A DNA stretch of 64,000 nucleotides from positions 1-64,000 of the forward strand of contig JANQPO010000015.1 of NCBI GenBank assembly GCA_028289445.1, written 5' to 3'. The position numbers and the translations under genes were made by a program. Below the pieces are notes generated by a model. That model searched no databases and was not told the DNA's origin. It worked only from the letters and a program-made list of their open reading frames with translations. Position 1 is the first letter of the stretch. Each line of letters begins with the position of its first letter. Of the stretch, positions 1-10,473 are shown piece by piece. The stretch comes from Tepidamorphaceae bacterium (GTDB taxonomy: Bacteria > Pseudomonadota > Alphaproteobacteria > Rhizobiales > JAKSCL01).

Positions 1-22
1 CAACGCGGGTTCAATGAGAGGA

Positions 23-98
23 TGGCTCCCCGGGCCGGACTCGAACCAGCGACCCAGCGGTTAACAGCCGCTTGCTCTACCAACTGAGCTACCGGGGA
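23..98 (-). tRNA. tRNA-Asn (GTT)
   Basis: The minus strand folds into a 76-nt cloverleaf. The 7-bp acceptor stem pairs 98-92 with 33-27, the discriminator is G, and CCA is encoded (25-23). The D-arm has AGCTCAGTTGG, the T-arm has GGTTCGAGTCC, and the anticodon loop CTGTTAA gives anticodon GTT. Confidence 0.96.
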
Positions 99-185
99 AC
101 GATGGCCGGCGTATATCAAAGTCGATGGCGTCTGCCAAGCCATGCGGTCGGCGATTTCTCGCTGAAAAATTGGAGCTGAAGAGCT

Positions 186-259
186 TGGAGGCCACGCCCG
201 GAATCGAACCGGGGTACGCGGATTTGCAGTCCGCTGCGTCACCACTCCGCCACGTGGCC
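186..259 (-). tRNA. tRNA-Cys (GCA)
   Basis: A 74-nt cloverleaf on the minus strand. The acceptor GGCCACG pairs with CGTGGCC, the discriminator is T, CCA is encoded (188-186), the T-loop reads GGTTCGATTCC and the anticodon loop CTGCAAA gives GCA. It lies about 90 nt from tRNA-Asn on the same strand, so the two may be co-transcribed. Confidence 0.96.
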
Positions 260-410
260 GTCCGCCGGTGGTATCGGACCAGGAGGGTTCGCTGTCAAGC
301 GCCGTCGGACGCACTGCGCGAACAATCGGGCGCTCGCTTTCCATTGTCTTCGAATTCGGTTAATCAGCGGTGGCGCGTGCGCCTCGCGCGCCCGGTCAGG
401 AGAAGCCACA

Positions 411-1079
411 ATGTTCGACTTCGAACGCGCCCGTGCTCAAATGGTCGATGGTCAATTGCGCACCAATGACGTGACCGATCACGATGTTCTGAGAGCGTTC
501 CTCACCGTTCCACGCGAGGCTTTCGTTGGACGGGCACAGACCACGCTTGCGTACCGCGACCACGAAATCGCGCTCATCTCGACAGGCAGCGCAGCAGAGC
601 GTTACCTGACGGATCCCCGCGCGCTTGGGCGCATGATCCAAGAACTCGCTGTCACGCCGTCATCGGCCGTCCTGGTCGTTGGCTGCGGAACCGGGTATGC
701 CGCTGCCGTCTTGTCGAATCTTGCCGATTCCGTCATCGCGCTCGAATCGGATCCCGATCTCGCAGCCCGGGCAACGGAAGCGCTCGATGGCCTGGACATC
801 TCGAATGTCGTGGTCGTGGAGGGCGAACTGACGGCCGGCTATCCCGATCAGGCGCCGTTCGACGCCATCTTGATTGACGGCGCGATCGACATGATGCCTG
901 ACGCACTGCCCCGACAGCTTGCCGAAAACGGCCGATTGGTGACCGTTCTGGGCGTCGCGCCCTACGGCAAAGTCCAGCTTTATGTCAACGAGAACGGGGG
1001 CATCGCGTCGCGCGCTATACTCGACGCCAACGCACCGCTCCTTCCAGGTTTCGAGCGCAAACCTGAATTCGTGTTTTAG
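411..1079 (+). CDS. Divergent protein-L-isoaspartate O-methyltransferase-like protein
   Basis: A 222-residue class I SAM-dependent methyltransferase of the PCMT family. The ATG follows AGGAG with good spacing. Motif I (VLVVGCGTGY, residues 87-96), the acidic end of strand 2 (ALESD) and DAILIDGAI are present, so SAM binding looks intact. The loop that reads GQTIS in active isoaspartyl methyltransferases is replaced here by STGSAAERY (57-65), so repair activity is doubtful. The window also carries a canonical pcm at 28067. The gene precedes a TolC-type channel, an arrangement I recall from other Rhizobiales; the link to export is inference. Confidence 0.85.
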   Translation: MFDFERARAQMVDGQLRTNDVTDHDVLRAFLTVPREAFVGRAQTTLAYRDHEIALISTGSAAERYLTDPRALGRMIQELAVTPSSAVLVVGCGTGYAAAVLSNLADSVIALESDPDLAARATEALDGLDISNVVVVEGELTAGYPDQAPFDAILIDGAIDMMPDALPRQLAENGRLVTVLGVAPYGKVQLYVNENGGIASRAILDANAPLLPGFERKPEFVF

Positions 1080-1199
1080 CCACACATAACCCGCCAATCC
1101 GGCGGCCGGTAAACGATCTGTTAACCAAACTGAACCATTCCTAAAGCAGTTCGGTTTTCCGACTCGTTTCCGCCGGTTTGTCTCGCGTCCCGGATGTGC

Positions 1200-1226
1200 G
1201 CGCCACGGATAGTGGCGCCCTTTTTT
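1200..1226 (+). terminator. Hairpin plus T-run immediately before the tolC start
   Basis: GCGCCAC (1200-1206) pairs perfectly with GTGGCGC (1212-1218) around a 5-nt loop, followed by CC and six Ts. This is the form of an intrinsic terminator. It ends three bases before the GGGAG ribosome-binding site of the next gene, so it could terminate the upstream transcript or act as an attenuator in the leader. Confidence 0.7.
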
Positions 1227-1239
1227 GCGGGAGTTTGCT

Positions 1240-2658
1240 GTGCACGATGACTCATCTGGCAGGACATATGCGGCGCTTCGCGCGCCCCATCGACTAGGAC
1301 TCCGGTTATTCGCGATCGCTGTCGTGGTCGGGTCGCTCCAACCCCAGATCAGCCGCGCCGATTCGCTTACGTCGGCCATGGCGTCGGCCTATGAAAACAA
1401 TCCGACGCTAAACGCCGCGCGGGCGGGCCTGCGCGCCACCGATGAAGGCCTGCCGCAAGCCAAGAGTGCCTATCGGCCGACGGTGACGGCGAGCGGGGAC
1501 TATGGCGTGACCCATAGCCAAGTCGATCCCCTTGGCGGTTCGCGCTCCGGTGCGACCACGAACCCGGCGGGCGTGTCCGTCACCATCTCGCAAGACGTCT
1601 TTCAGGGGTTTCGCCGGCGCAACGCCGTACGACAAGCGCGCAGCAACATATCGGCGGGACGCTTCGGACTGACGAACGAAGAGCAGAACACGCTGCTCAG
1701 CGCCGTTGAGGCCTATATGGATGTGGTGCGCGATTCGGCGATCGTCGGTCTCAACGTTCAAAACCTTGAAGTGCTTCGCGAGCAGTTGCGGTCGGCAAAT
1801 GATCGGTTCGAGGTCGGGGAACTCACCCGTACGGACGTTGCCCAGGCGCAGGCGAGGGTCCAGGAGGCGATCTCGCTGTTGCTTCAGGCGGAAAGCGACC
1901 TGACCTCCTCGCAAGCAGTCTATCGGCAGATTATCGGTCGCAAGCCCAGCCGGCTGTCGTTTCCAAACATGAAACTGCCGATTCCGAAGACGCGCGCCGA
2001 CGCCCTGAGCATCGCGCTCAATGTTCACCCAGCCATTGAATCGGCCGAACACACCGCCGAGGCCGCGGAATATGCGGTGAAGCAAATCCAGGGTGAGCTT
2101 TTGCCAACGGTTAGCATCGAGGCGTCTGCGAGTCGTCGTTGGGAGCCGTCTTCCAACGTTCAAATCACCGATTCGGCCTCAATCGTCGGGCGATTGAACA
2201 TTCCAATCTACCAGCGGGGCACGGTGTCGTCGCGGGTTCGCCAGGCGAAGCAATCGCGCACCCAGCGGCGGCTTGAGACGGATGCCGTGCGCGATCAGGT
2301 TCGGGCAGCCGTCACCGCAGCCTGGGCCGGCCTTGAGGCCACCCGCGGGCAAATCGCCGCCGATCAAGCACAGATCAGGGCCACCCAGCTGGCGTTGGAT
2401 GGTGTGCGGGAAGAAGAGCGCGTCGGTCAGCGGACTGTTCTCGACGTTCTCGATGCGCAGCAGGAAGTGTTGAGCGCGCGGGTCAATCTGACGACCACCC
2501 AGCGCAACCATGTGGTCGCCGCCTACTCATTGCTCTCGGCGATGGGACAGCTCACGGCGCGCCAACTCAGATTGCCGGTGCGAGAGTATAGCCCGGAAGT
2601 CCACACCATCGCGGTCGAGAACCGCCTCTTCGGGCTGAGGACGCCGGATGGAAACTAG
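1240..2658 (+). CDS. tolC: TolC family outer membrane efflux protein
   Basis: A 472-residue outer membrane channel component of tripartite efflux or type I secretion. I chose GTG 1240 because GGGAG sits at 1229-1233; a TTG at 1225 has no such site. The first 36 or so residues form a signal peptide ending near SRADS. The mature part starts SLTSAMASAYENNPTLNAARAGL, the usual OEP opening (shown here in part as SLTSAMASAYENNPTLNA). The two long coiled-coil repeats and the conserved GxRTVLDVLDAQQE-like stretch (here VGQRTVLDVLDAQQEVL) are clear. No inner-membrane pump or adaptor gene is adjacent, so the partner must be encoded elsewhere. Family assignment is secure; substrate is unknown. Confidence 0.93.
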   Translation: MHDDSSGRTYAALRAPHRLGLRLFAIAVVVGSLQPQISRADSLTSAMASAYENNPTLNAARAGLRATDEGLPQAKSAYRPTVTASGDYGVTHSQVDPLGGSRSGATTNPAGVSVTISQDVFQGFRRRNAVRQARSNISAGRFGLTNEEQNTLLSAVEAYMDVVRDSAIVGLNVQNLEVLREQLRSANDRFEVGELTRTDVAQAQARVQEAISLLLQAESDLTSSQAVYRQIIGRKPSRLSFPNMKLPIPKTRADALSIALNVHPAIESAEHTAEAAEYAVKQIQGELLPTVSIEASASRRWEPSSNVQITDSASIVGRLNIPIYQRGTVSSRVRQAKQSRTQRRLETDAVRDQVRAAVTAAWAGLEATRGQIAADQAQIRATQLALDGVREEERVGQRTVLDVLDAQQEVLSARVNLTTTQRNHVVAAYSLLSAMGQLTARQLRLPVREYSPEVHTIAVENRLFGLRTPDGN

Positions 2659-2882
2659 AAGCAACCGGGTCTGCGGCGGCTGTCCGGATTTCTATGGACA
2701 AACAAGACCGCCTGAAGCGGCAGTGCAACACTCCTTGTGGACGTGACAAGGCGCGACTGCTAGCGTGTCGCAGCGACCGCTGTTCGCGGACGACGTGAGT
2801 CGTCGGGTTGATTCGACCAGTGGTTGCCGGGGCGAGTGAGTTCCAACTGGACAAACTAGAGTATTGGTGTTGAGCGGCGATC

Positions 2883-3572
2883 ATGGCAAATCCGGAGCAG
2901 GCAGGCGAACCGTCGATGGAGGAAATCCTCGCATCGATCCGCAAGATTATTTCCGACGAAGACGAAGTGCCTGAAGGCGAGCAGGGTTCAAAAGAGGCTG
3001 AAGCGGAGGATACGGGGTCCTTCGATGAAGCCGATCACGATCGTGCCTTTGAGGCCGCAGAATCAGAGGTCTTTGCCGAAGAGGGGAGCGAAAGCTCCGA
3101 TGAGTCTGCCGCCGCTGGAGACGAAACTCCGGCTGGCGAGGATGCCGATGTTTTCGAAACCGAGGTCGACACGGATGTTTTGGAACTGAGCGAAGATACG
3201 ATCGTTGCCGAGACGCCGAGCCCCCTTCCTCTGACGGAACCGGCCGAGGACGACATCACTTTCGTCGGAGAGGAAGACGAGAACGAGGCCGCAGCGCCGG
3301 AGCCCGAACCCTCGGCCGAGGACGCGCCTGAAGCGAAGGCGCCTGAATCTCCCAGCGGCAGCATGTTGTCGAATGAGGCGAATGCCAGCGTGGCAACGGC
3401 GTTTGAAAATCTCACCAATGTCATGCTCTCCGACAATGCGAGGACATTGGACGACCTGGTCAGGGAAATGTTGAAGCCGATGCTCAAGACCTGGCTTGAC
3501 CAGAACCTTCCACCCTTGGTCGAGCGGCTGGTGCGCGACGAGATCGAGCGAGTGTCACGCGCCAAGCGGTGA
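2883..3572 (+). CDS. popZ: PopZ-like polar organizing protein (DUF2497)
   Basis: A 229-residue acidic protein with the PopZ layout. A short N-terminal helix (SMEEILASIRKIISDED, residues about 10-26) is followed by a long disordered Glu/Asp/Pro/Ala-rich linker (30-160) and a conserved C-terminal helical region (about 182-226, with LDDLVREMLKPMLKTWLDQ). In Caulobacter and relatives, PopZ forms pole-localised condensates that anchor ParB-parS and recruit cell-cycle regulators through the N-terminal helix. The position directly upstream of valS is typical in alphaproteobacteria. Confidence 0.88.
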   Translation: MANPEQAGEPSMEEILASIRKIISDEDEVPEGEQGSKEAEAEDTGSFDEADHDRAFEAAESEVFAEEGSESSDESAAAGDETPAGEDADVFETEVDTDVLELSEDTIVAETPSPLPLTEPAEDDITFVGEEDENEAAAPEPEPSAEDAPEAKAPESPSGSMLSNEANASVATAFENLTNVMLSDNARTLDDLVREMLKPMLKTWLDQNLPPLVERLVRDEIERVSRAKR

Positions 3573-3651
3573 CGCCCGAGTCAGCGTCGGTTGACTTCCA
3601 GAATCGCCTCTGTTTCATGCCTGCCAGGCGTGCGAATCGGACCTGTTTGGC

Positions 3652-6330
3652 ATGATCGACAAGACCTATGACGCGGCGGTGCGCGAAGCCCGTATCTATG
3701 CAAGCTGGGAGGACTCCGGCGCGTTTGGCCATGCCCGGCCAGGTCGTGAAGCGGCCGAGCCGTTCACGATCGTCATTCCACCGCCGAACGTCACCGGCTC
3801 GCTGCACATGGGCCATGCGCTCAACAATACGCTGCAGGATATCTTGGTCCGGTTCGAACGCATGCGCGGCCGCGACGTCCTGTGGCAGCCGGGCATGGAC
3901 CACGCCGGCATCGCGACACAGATGGTCGTGGAGCGCCAATTGGATGGCGAGGGCATGTCGCGGCACGAGATGGGACGCGACGCTTTCATTCAGCGGGTCT
4001 GGACCTGGAAGTCGCACTCCGGCGGCACGATCATCAATCAGCTCAAGCGGCTTGGTGCGTCCTGCGATTGGTCGCGCGAACGCTTCACGATGGATGCCGG
4101 CCTCTCGCAAGCGGTCCTAAAGACGTTCATCACGCTTTATCACCAGGGTCTGATCTACAAGGACAAGCGGCTGGTCAACTGGGATCCCAAACTGCTCACC
4201 GCGATTTCGGACCTGGAGGTTCAGCAGGTCGAGACGAACGGTCACCTTTGGCATTTCCGCTACCCTGTCGAGGGGCGGGACGGCACCTTCATCACGGTTG
4301 CAACGACCAGGCCGGAGACGATGCTGGGCGACACGGCGGTCGCCGTTCATCCCGACGACGAGCGTTACACCCACCTGGTCGGCAAGATGGCTGTTCTGCC
4401 GCTGGTTGGCCGTCGTATTCCGATCGTCGCCGATGACTATGCCGATCCCGAACAAGGGTCGGGCGCGGTCAAGATCACACCTGCTCACGACTTCAACGAC
4501 TTTGAGGTCGGGCGCCGGCATGACCTTGAAATGATTAATATTTTTGATGAGCGGGCAGCGCTGAACGATGCCGTTCCTGAAGCCTATCGCGGGCTCGATC
4601 GGTTCGAGGCGCGCAAGCGGGTTGTCGCCGACCTGGAGGCCCTAGGCCTTGTCGAGAAGATCGACGAGCACGTCCACACCGTACCCTACGGCGATCGCGG
4701 CGGCGTCGTGATCGAGCCTTGGCTCACCGAGCAGTGGTATGTCGACGCGGCGACGCTTTCCAAGCCTGCAATCGAGGCCGTGGAGCGCGGCGACACCGTC
4801 TTTGTTCCCAAAGCCTGGGAAAAGACCTATTTCGACTGGATGCGCAACATCCAACCCTGGTGCATCTCGCGCCAGCTCTGGTGGGGGCATCAGATTCCGG
4901 CCTGGTATGGACCGGACGGCGAGGTCTTCGTCGCCGAGGACGAGGTCGAGGCCGCGGCGATGGCGCGCAAGCATTATGGCGATGACCGGCCGCTGGAGCG
5001 CGATCCGGATGTCCTCGACACCTGGTTCTCGTCGGCGCTATGGCCGTTCTCAACGCTCGGCTGGCCGGATGAGACGCCGGAACTGGCGCGCCACTACAAG
5101 ACCGATGTCCTCATCACCGGTTTCGACATCATCTTCTTCTGGGTCGCCCGGATGATGATGATGGGCCTCCACATGATGAAGGACGAGGATGGCAAGCCGG
5201 AAGTGCCGTTCCATACCGTCTACATCCACGCACTCGTCCGCGACGAGACGGGTCAGAAAATGTCCAAATCGAAGGGCAACATCATCGATCCGCTCGAACT
5301 CATCGACGAGTACGGCGCCGACTCCTTGCGCTTCACGCTGGCGGCAATGGCGGCACAGGGGCGCGATATCAAGCTGGCGCGGTCGCGTGTCGAGGGCTAT
5401 CGCAACTTCGTCACCAAGCTTTGGAACGCGGCGCGGTTCTGCGAAATGAACGCGTGCGTGCGGACGGCGGACTTCGATGCGCGATCACTTGAACTACCGG
5501 TCAACCGTTGGATCGTGGGCGAGGCGGAGAAAGCCTCAAAGACCGTCACCGAAGCACTTGAAGCCTATCGGTTCAACGACGCCGCCGGAGGCGCCTATCG
5601 CTTCGTCTGGCACGTCTTCTGCGACTGGTATCTGGAGCTGATCAAGCCCGTTTTGACCGGCGATGATCAGGCTGAGATCGATGAGACCCGCGCGACAGCC
5701 GCCTGGATCCTCGACCGGATTCTGGCGCTGCTCCATCCCTTCATGCCCTATGTCACCGAAGAACTCTGGGGTCTGACCGGAGAGGCGGGGCCGGCGCGCG
5801 AAACCCTTTTGATCGAGGCGTCCTGGCCAGTGCTTGATGGCCTGGTCGACAGTACCGCCGATGCCGACATCAACTGGCTGATCGAGGCAATCATGGCAGT
5901 GCGTTCGGTGCGCTCGGAAATGAACATTCCGCCATCGGCCGAGCTGACGCTGGCCCTTGTCGACCCGTCGGAGGGCGTGCGGCAGCGCCTGAACACCTAT
6001 GAGGCGTTGTTTCGACGTTTGGCCCGCTTGTCGTCAATCACCATTGCCGACGGCGTTCCAGAGGGCGCGATCCAGGTTCTGGTCGGCGAGACCGTTGGGG
6101 CACTGCCGGTCGCCGATGTCATCGACATTGCGGTCGAGCGCGCACGCTTGGATAAGGAAATTCAAAAGCTTGCGAAGGAAATCGAGGGAATCGACAAGAA
6201 ACTTTCGAACGACCAGTTCCTCGCCAAAGCGCCCGATCACGTCGTCGAGCAGCAGCATGAGCGTAAGGCCGACGCCGCTGCCCGTCGTGACAAGCTTGAG
6301 GCTGCGCTGGGCCGGCTTCCCGTCGGCTAA
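3652..6330 (+). CDS. valS: Valyl-tRNA synthetase
   Basis: An 892-residue class Ia synthetase that charges tRNA-Val. The ATP-site HIGH variant HMGH is at residues 52-55 within [13 protein letters not shown], and the second signature KMSKSKGN lies near 537-544. Between them is the CP1 editing domain ([13 protein letters not shown]). The C-terminal end is the coiled-coil tRNA-binding arm ([19 protein letters not shown]). Length and domain order are normal for bacterial ValS. It starts 79 nt after popZ and is probably co-transcribed with it. Confidence 0.98.
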   Translation: MIDKTYDAAVREARIYASWEDSGAFGHARPGREAAEPFTIVIPPPNVTGSLHMGHALNNTLQDILVRFERMRGRDVLWQPGMDHAGIATQMVVERQLDGEGMSRHEMGRDAFIQRVWTWKSHSGGTIINQLKRLGASCDWSRERFTMDAGLSQAVLKTFITLYHQGLIYKDKRLVNWDPKLLTAISDLEVQQVETNGHLWHFRYPVEGRDGTFITVATTRPETMLGDTAVAVHPDDERYTHLVGKMAVLPLVGRRIPIVADDYADPEQGSGAVKITPAHDFNDFEVGRRHDLEMINIFDERAALNDAVPEAYRGLDRFEARKRVVADLEALGLVEKIDEHVHTVPYGDRGGVVIEPWLTEQWYVDAATLSKPAIEAVERGDTVFVPKAWEKTYFDWMRNIQPWCISRQLWWGHQIPAWYGPDGEVFVAEDEVEAAAMARKHYGDDRPLERDPDVLDTWFSSALWPFSTLGWPDETPELARHYKTDVLITGFDIIFFWVARMMMMGLHMMKDEDGKPEVPFHTVYIHALVRDETGQKMSKSKGNIIDPLELIDEYGADSLRFTLAAMAAQGRDIKLARSRVEGYRNFVTKLWNAARFCEMNACVRTADFDARSLELPVNRWIVGEAEKASKTVTEALEAYRFNDAAGGAYRFVWHVFCDWYLELIKPVLTGDDQAEIDETRATAAWILDRILALLHPFMPYVTEELWGLTGEAGPARETLLIEASWPVLDGLVDSTADADINWLIEAIMAVRSVRSEMNIPPSAELTLALVDPSEGVRQRLNTYEALFRRLARLSSITIADGVPEGAIQVLVGETVGALPVADVIDIAVERARLDKEIQKLAKEIEGIDKKLSNDQFLAKAPDHVVEQQHERKADAAARRDKLEAALGRLPVG

Positions 6331-6349
6331 GACGCTTTAGGGCGCGCGC

Positions 6350-7498
6350 TCAGAAATCCCGCATAATCGGGATGCTGAAATCGTCCCAGATGTCCGTATC
6401 GACGGTCAAACGCACGCCGGCGACAAATGACCATCGCTTGTAACGGTCAAAGTCCAAAGCGTCCTGGTTGTTGAGCGCCCCCTGATTGACCCCCCACATC
6501 TCCGCTTCGGCGATCAACGCAAGGCGCGCGCTTTCGTTTGCGACAAACGGTGCGATGCCAACCCGGCCGCCGATATCGCCAAATGTCTCGTCGAAGCGAT
6601 TGACCTCGCGAACGTCGACGTTGTTGTTGTTTCCCGTGATGCGGGTTTCGGCCTTAAGTTCGCTGTCATTGTAGATGAAGCGAAGCTCTCCTAAGAAATC
6701 GAGCCCCACTTTCCAATCCGCGCCCACACGCCAAAGCGGGGCGGAGACCGCGCCGCCGATTTCGGCGCCCCACCTCGTGGTCTCCACATCATCGCAAACG
6801 CGCACGTCAAGCGGGTCGTTCAGGTTCAGCGCCGTGGTGCCCGTGTAGCACAGGTCGGAGTCGACTGTGCCGAACAGGCCGCTTAGCTTCGGCATGAAGA
6901 CCACCGGTCCTGCCGAGAGATTTGCGATCTCTATAGCGCTGCCCAGACCGATTTTGACGATCATCTCCGAATAGTCGAAATCAAACCGCGCATCTCGAAT
7001 ATCGGAACCCCAGACGGCTGGAACGACATATTGTCCGTTCAGATTGTCCCAGGGATTGCCGGTCTTGATCACGGTATCGTACTGGACCGCGACATTGTTG
7101 ACCGTGCCCTGCGCGCGGATCAGCGGATTGAACTCGTCGTCTTCGGCGGTCAGATAGTGAAAGCCGAAGTCGAGATAAATCGGGAACTCCTGAACCTTGA
7201 CTGTTGGAACCCAGACCGTGCCTCCCCAATTAAAGGCCTCAGTGTCGACATCGAAATCGGCATAGTGGTTTGAGGGCTGGTTGCCCCACTGGAAGCCAAC
7301 GCGCGACTCAATGTCGTCGTTGTATCGAAACCAGCCGATACCGGCGAAGACCTCGCCGGAAAGGCCCATATATTGCCCGTTTTCGGTAAACGTTTGATAG
7401 TTAGCGGCATCGTTCGCATCGTCGGCAAAGGCCGTGTATGCGCCAACGAACAAGAACGTTGCGACCAGGTGAGAGAGTCTGAGAGTTGTTTTTGTCAT
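6350..7498 (-). CDS. Unrecognised outer-membrane beta-barrel-like protein
   Basis: A 382-residue secreted protein I do not recognise at family level. The start at 7498 is preceded by GGGGGA and opens a signal peptide (MTKTTLRLSHLVATFLFVG, cut near AFA-DD). The mature chain is rich in alternating polar and aromatic strands (YLDFGFHYLT, WKVGLDFLGELRFIYND, WSFVAGVRLTV) and ends in Phe (PIMRDF), as outer-membrane barrels do. Two Cys near residues 224 and 243 could form a disulfide. It is convergent with valS and divergent from ilvD. Function cannot be assigned from sequence. Confidence 0.75.
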   Translation of the reverse strand: MTKTTLRLSHLVATFLFVGAYTAFADDANDAANYQTFTENGQYMGLSGEVFAGIGWFRYNDDIESRVGFQWGNQPSNHYADFDVDTEAFNWGGTVWVPTVKVQEFPIYLDFGFHYLTAEDDEFNPLIRAQGTVNNVAVQYDTVIKTGNPWDNLNGQYVVPAVWGSDIRDARFDFDYSEMIVKIGLGSAIEIANLSAGPVVFMPKLSGLFGTVDSDLCYTGTTALNLNDPLDVRVCDDVETTRWGAEIGGAVSAPLWRVGADWKVGLDFLGELRFIYNDSELKAETRITGNNNNVDVREVNRFDETFGDIGGRVGIAPFVANESARLALIAEAEMWGVNQGALNNQDALDFDRYKRWSFVAGVRLTVDTDIWDDFSIPIMRDF

Positions 7499-7856
7499 GA
7501 CGCCGTCCCCCGAACACATTGCGTCTTATCGCAACGGTTTCCGTTACGTTAACCAATCTTAACGAGTGCGGCTTCGCTGAGTCGCGGAATTTCAGCATTT
7601 TGTGATCAAAGGACACCTGATTCGGCGCCAATGTTGCACATCAGCAACGAGAAGTCGGGCCACGGCGTACCAAGCTGTGGCCACCATGCAACGGTCCGGT
7701 CCGAACACGACATTGGCGACGCACGGCCGTCATTAAGCCATAAACAGGGGCGCTAAGGGTGTGTATGACGGTCATGTGACCCTAAGTGAGTCGTTTTTGG
7801 CCGGTCGCACAAGACCCAGTTTCTTCGGTTTTTGACCGCCTTGGAGTAAGGTCCGA
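7499..7856. other. Divergent intergenic region, OMP gene / ilvD
   Basis: The region is 358 bp and must hold the promoters of both genes. The ilvD ribosome-binding site GGAGTAAGG lies just before 7857. A near-palindrome GGTCATGTGACC is at about 7772-7783, and a TTAA-N6-TTAA pair is at 7549-7562. I see no riboswitch, leader peptide or RNA gene that I can support. Confidence 0.5.
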
Positions 7857-9581
7857 ATGGACGCAAAGACCTTTGATAAGAGCCGTTTACCGAGCCGCCA
7901 TGTGACGGTCGGTCCGCAGCGGGCCCCGCATCGCTCCTACTACTATGCGATGGGGCTCACGCGCGAGCAGATCAATCAGCCCTTCGTCGGCGTCGCGACC
8001 TGCTGGAACGAGGCGGCGCCATGCAACATCGCTCTGATGCGCCAGGCGCAGGCCGTCAAGAAGGGTGTTGCGTCAGCCAACGGCACACCGCGCGAGTTCT
8101 GCACCATCACCGTCACCGACGGTATCGCGATGGGTCATGAGGGGATGAAATCGTCGCTCGTTTCGCGCGATGTGATCGCCGATTCCGTTGAGCTGACGAT
8201 GCGCGGGCACGGCTACGATGCGTTGGTCGGACTGGCGGGTTGCGACAAGTCGCTGCCAGGCATGATGATGGCGATGTGCCGGCTCAACGTGCCGTCGATC
8301 TTCATCTATGGCGGATCGATCCTTCCGGGCCGGTTCCGCGGCCGCGAAGTCACCATCCAGGACGTGTTCGAGGCCGTTGGCCAGCATTCGGTCGGCAATA
8401 TGTCCGATGACGACCTAGAAGAGCTTGAGCAGGTGGCGTGTCCCTCGGCCGGGGCCTGCGGAGCGCAGTTCACCGCCAATACGATGGCAACGATCTCCGA
8501 AGCCATCGGCTTGGCATTGCCCTACTCGGCGGGGGCGCCGGCACCCTACGAAATTCGCGATCAGTTTTGCGCGCTGTCGGGCGAGAAGATCATGGATCTC
8601 ATCGCTCAGAACCTTCGCCCGCGCGACATCGTCACCCCCGATGCCCTGGAAAACGCGGCCACCGTCGTCGCCGCATCCGGCGGCTCGACCAATGCCGCTC
8701 TGCACTTGCCGGCGATCGCCAATGAGTGCGGCATCAAATTCGACCTGTTCGACGTCGCACAGATCTTCAAGCGCACGCCCTATATCGCCGATCTGAAGCC
8801 CGGCGGCCGCTATGTCGCTAAAGATCTGTTCGAAGCGGGCGGTATTCCTTTGCTGATGAAAACGCTCCTAGACGAAGGCTATTTGCACGGCGACTGCATC
8901 ACCGTCACCGGCCGGACGATTGCGGAGAATATGGCGAGCGTGCGGTGGAACGACCAACAGGACGTCGTGCGCAGCGCCAGCGATCCCATCACGCCCACGG
9001 GCGGCGTAGTTGGTCTCAAGGGTAATCTGGCGCCCGAAGGCGCGATCGTGAAGGTCGCCGGCATGGCGAACCAGAAGTTCACCGGTCCGGCACGGTGTTT
9101 CGATTCCGAAGACGCCTGCTTCGCCGCCGTGCGCGCACGCGAGTACAAGGAAGGCGAGGTTCTGGTCATTCGCTATGAGGGTCCCAAGGGCGGGCCCGGA
9201 ATGCGCGAGATGCTGGCAACCACTGCAGCGCTTTACGGCCAAGGCATGGGCGACAAGGTGGCGCTGATTACCGACGGTCGATTCTCCGGTGCCACGCGTG
9301 GATTCTGCATTGGCCATGTCGGGCCGGAAGCCGCGGTCGGCGGACCGATCGGCCTGTTGAAGGACGGCGACATCATCGCCATCGACGCCGTGGAGGGAAC
9401 GCTCTCGGCGGAGGTGTCGGACGAGGAGTTTGCGCGGCGTCGCGAGGCCTGGCAGCCGCGCGAGACGGACTATGGTTCCGGGGCGATATGGAAGTTTGCC
9501 CAGACCGTCGGTTCGGCAAAGGACGGGGCTCTCACCCACCCGGGGGCTTTTGGAGAAAAGACGTGCTACGCGGACCTTTGA
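7857..9581 (+). CDS. ilvD: Dihydroxy-acid dehydratase
   Basis: A 574-residue IlvD/Edd enzyme. It dehydrates 2,3-dihydroxy-isovalerate and 2,3-dihydroxy-3-methylvalerate to the 2-keto acids in valine, leucine and isoleucine synthesis. The Fe-S ligand regions are visible: [10 protein letters not shown] (residues about 58-67), [12 protein letters not shown] and [17 protein letters not shown]. The C-terminal [19 protein letters not shown] signature is also present. The 574-residue length and these motifs match IlvD; Edd, the related phosphogluconate dehydratase, is usually longer. It overlaps the start of exoR by 19 nt. Confidence 0.95.
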   Translation: MDAKTFDKSRLPSRHVTVGPQRAPHRSYYYAMGLTREQINQPFVGVATCWNEAAPCNIALMRQAQAVKKGVASANGTPREFCTITVTDGIAMGHEGMKSSLVSRDVIADSVELTMRGHGYDALVGLAGCDKSLPGMMMAMCRLNVPSIFIYGGSILPGRFRGREVTIQDVFEAVGQHSVGNMSDDDLEELEQVACPSAGACGAQFTANTMATISEAIGLALPYSAGAPAPYEIRDQFCALSGEKIMDLIAQNLRPRDIVTPDALENAATVVAASGGSTNAALHLPAIANECGIKFDLFDVAQIFKRTPYIADLKPGGRYVAKDLFEAGGIPLLMKTLLDEGYLHGDCITVTGRTIAENMASVRWNDQQDVVRSASDPITPTGGVVGLKGNLAPEGAIVKVAGMANQKFTGPARCFDSEDACFAAVRAREYKEGEVLVIRYEGPKGGPGMREMLATTAALYGQGMGDKVALITDGRFSGATRGFCIGHVGPEAAVGGPIGLLKDGDIIAIDAVEGTLSAEVSDEEFARRREAWQPRETDYGSGAIWKFAQTVGSAKDGALTHPGAFGEKTCYADL

Positions 9582-10429
9582 CCCACACCTCTAGACAAGC
9601 AGGTATCGGCACGTGCCTGGTGCTGATGGCTTGCGTTGCGCTCACGGCTCCGGCGTCGGCGTTCGATCAAAACGCCACAGAAGCGCCCGCGGTGGGCGCG
9701 ACGCCGTTCGAGGCGCTTGTTCTCGGCACCCAGAAGTACCGGAGCGGCGACATGGAAGCCGCCGTCAAGGCGCTTGAAATGGCTGCAGAAGGCGGCGAGC
9801 CCTTGGCGCAGTGGAAGCTCGGCCGCATGTATGCGGACGGCGACGGCGTCGATCCGGATGCGAAAAAGGCCTTTCGCTTGTTCCAGCAGCTGGCCGATGA
9901 GCACGCCGACGATCACCCGCGTGGGCGCTATGCGCGCGCTGTCTCGAACGCTTTCGTGACGTTGGCGACCTATTACCTCGAAGGCATACCGGACTCGATC
10001 AAGCCCGATCCGCAACAAGCCATACGGCTTTATCGCCATGCGGCGATGTACTTCGCCGATTCGGATGCGCAGTATCGCCTGGCCCGGCTTTACCTCGACG
10101 ACGAGCAGGTGACCCAAAATCCGCGCAAGGCCGCCCGCTGGCTCAACCTGGCGGCGGAGAAGAACCACGTCGAAGCACAAGCGCTTCTGGGCCAGCTCAT
10201 GTGGCTGGGTGACATGATTCCGCGTCGACCCGTCACTGGCCTCGGATGGCTTTTGATCGCACGCGAAGGTGCGAATGCCTACGACCGGGAGTGGATTGAG
10301 CCGCTTATCGACGAGGCGATGACCGAAGCGTCGGACCTGACCAAGGAACGCGCGCAAGAACGCTTGGAGGTTTGGCGGGCTCGCAACGAGATCGTGATCG
10401 ATCCAGACGCTAAAAATGCCAACGGATAG
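9563..10429 (+). CDS. exoR: ExoR-like periplasmic Sel1-repeat regulator
   Basis: A 288-residue protein from GTG 9563, which follows GGAG by 7 nt inside the 3' end of ilvD. A signal peptide ends at APASA (residues 29-33). The mature part consists of Sel1-type TPR-like repeats, for example [18 protein letters not shown] and [19 protein letters not shown]. Composition, length and repeat order match ExoR of rhizobia, the periplasmic inhibitor of the ExoS-ChvI two-component system controlling exopolysaccharide and the switch to host association. The sensor and response regulator are not in the window. A generic Sel1 protein is the alternative. Confidence 0.78.
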   Translation: MLRGPLTHTSRQAGIGTCLVLMACVALTAPASAFDQNATEAPAVGATPFEALVLGTQKYRSGDMEAAVKALEMAAEGGEPLAQWKLGRMYADGDGVDPDAKKAFRLFQQLADEHADDHPRGRYARAVSNAFVTLATYYLEGIPDSIKPDPQQAIRLYRHAAMYFADSDAQYRLARLYLDDEQVTQNPRKAARWLNLAAEKNHVEAQALLGQLMWLGDMIPRRPVTGLGWLLIAREGANAYDREWIEPLIDEAMTEASDLTKERAQERLEVWRARNEIVIDPDAKNANG

Positions 10430-10473
10430 GTGAATTCGCGCGCTATCCGACGAGAATCAAAAGTTTTCGACAA

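Noticed and set aside
125-469. 114-codon open frame over the tRNA-Cys region
   Set aside because: It reads through tRNA-Cys on the opposite strand and into the ribosome site of the 411 gene.
7549-7562. TTAA-N6-TTAA upstream of the outer-membrane protein gene as a CtrA site
   Set aside because: The CtrA consensus needs seven bases between the TTAA halves; six is off by one, and the flanks are weak.
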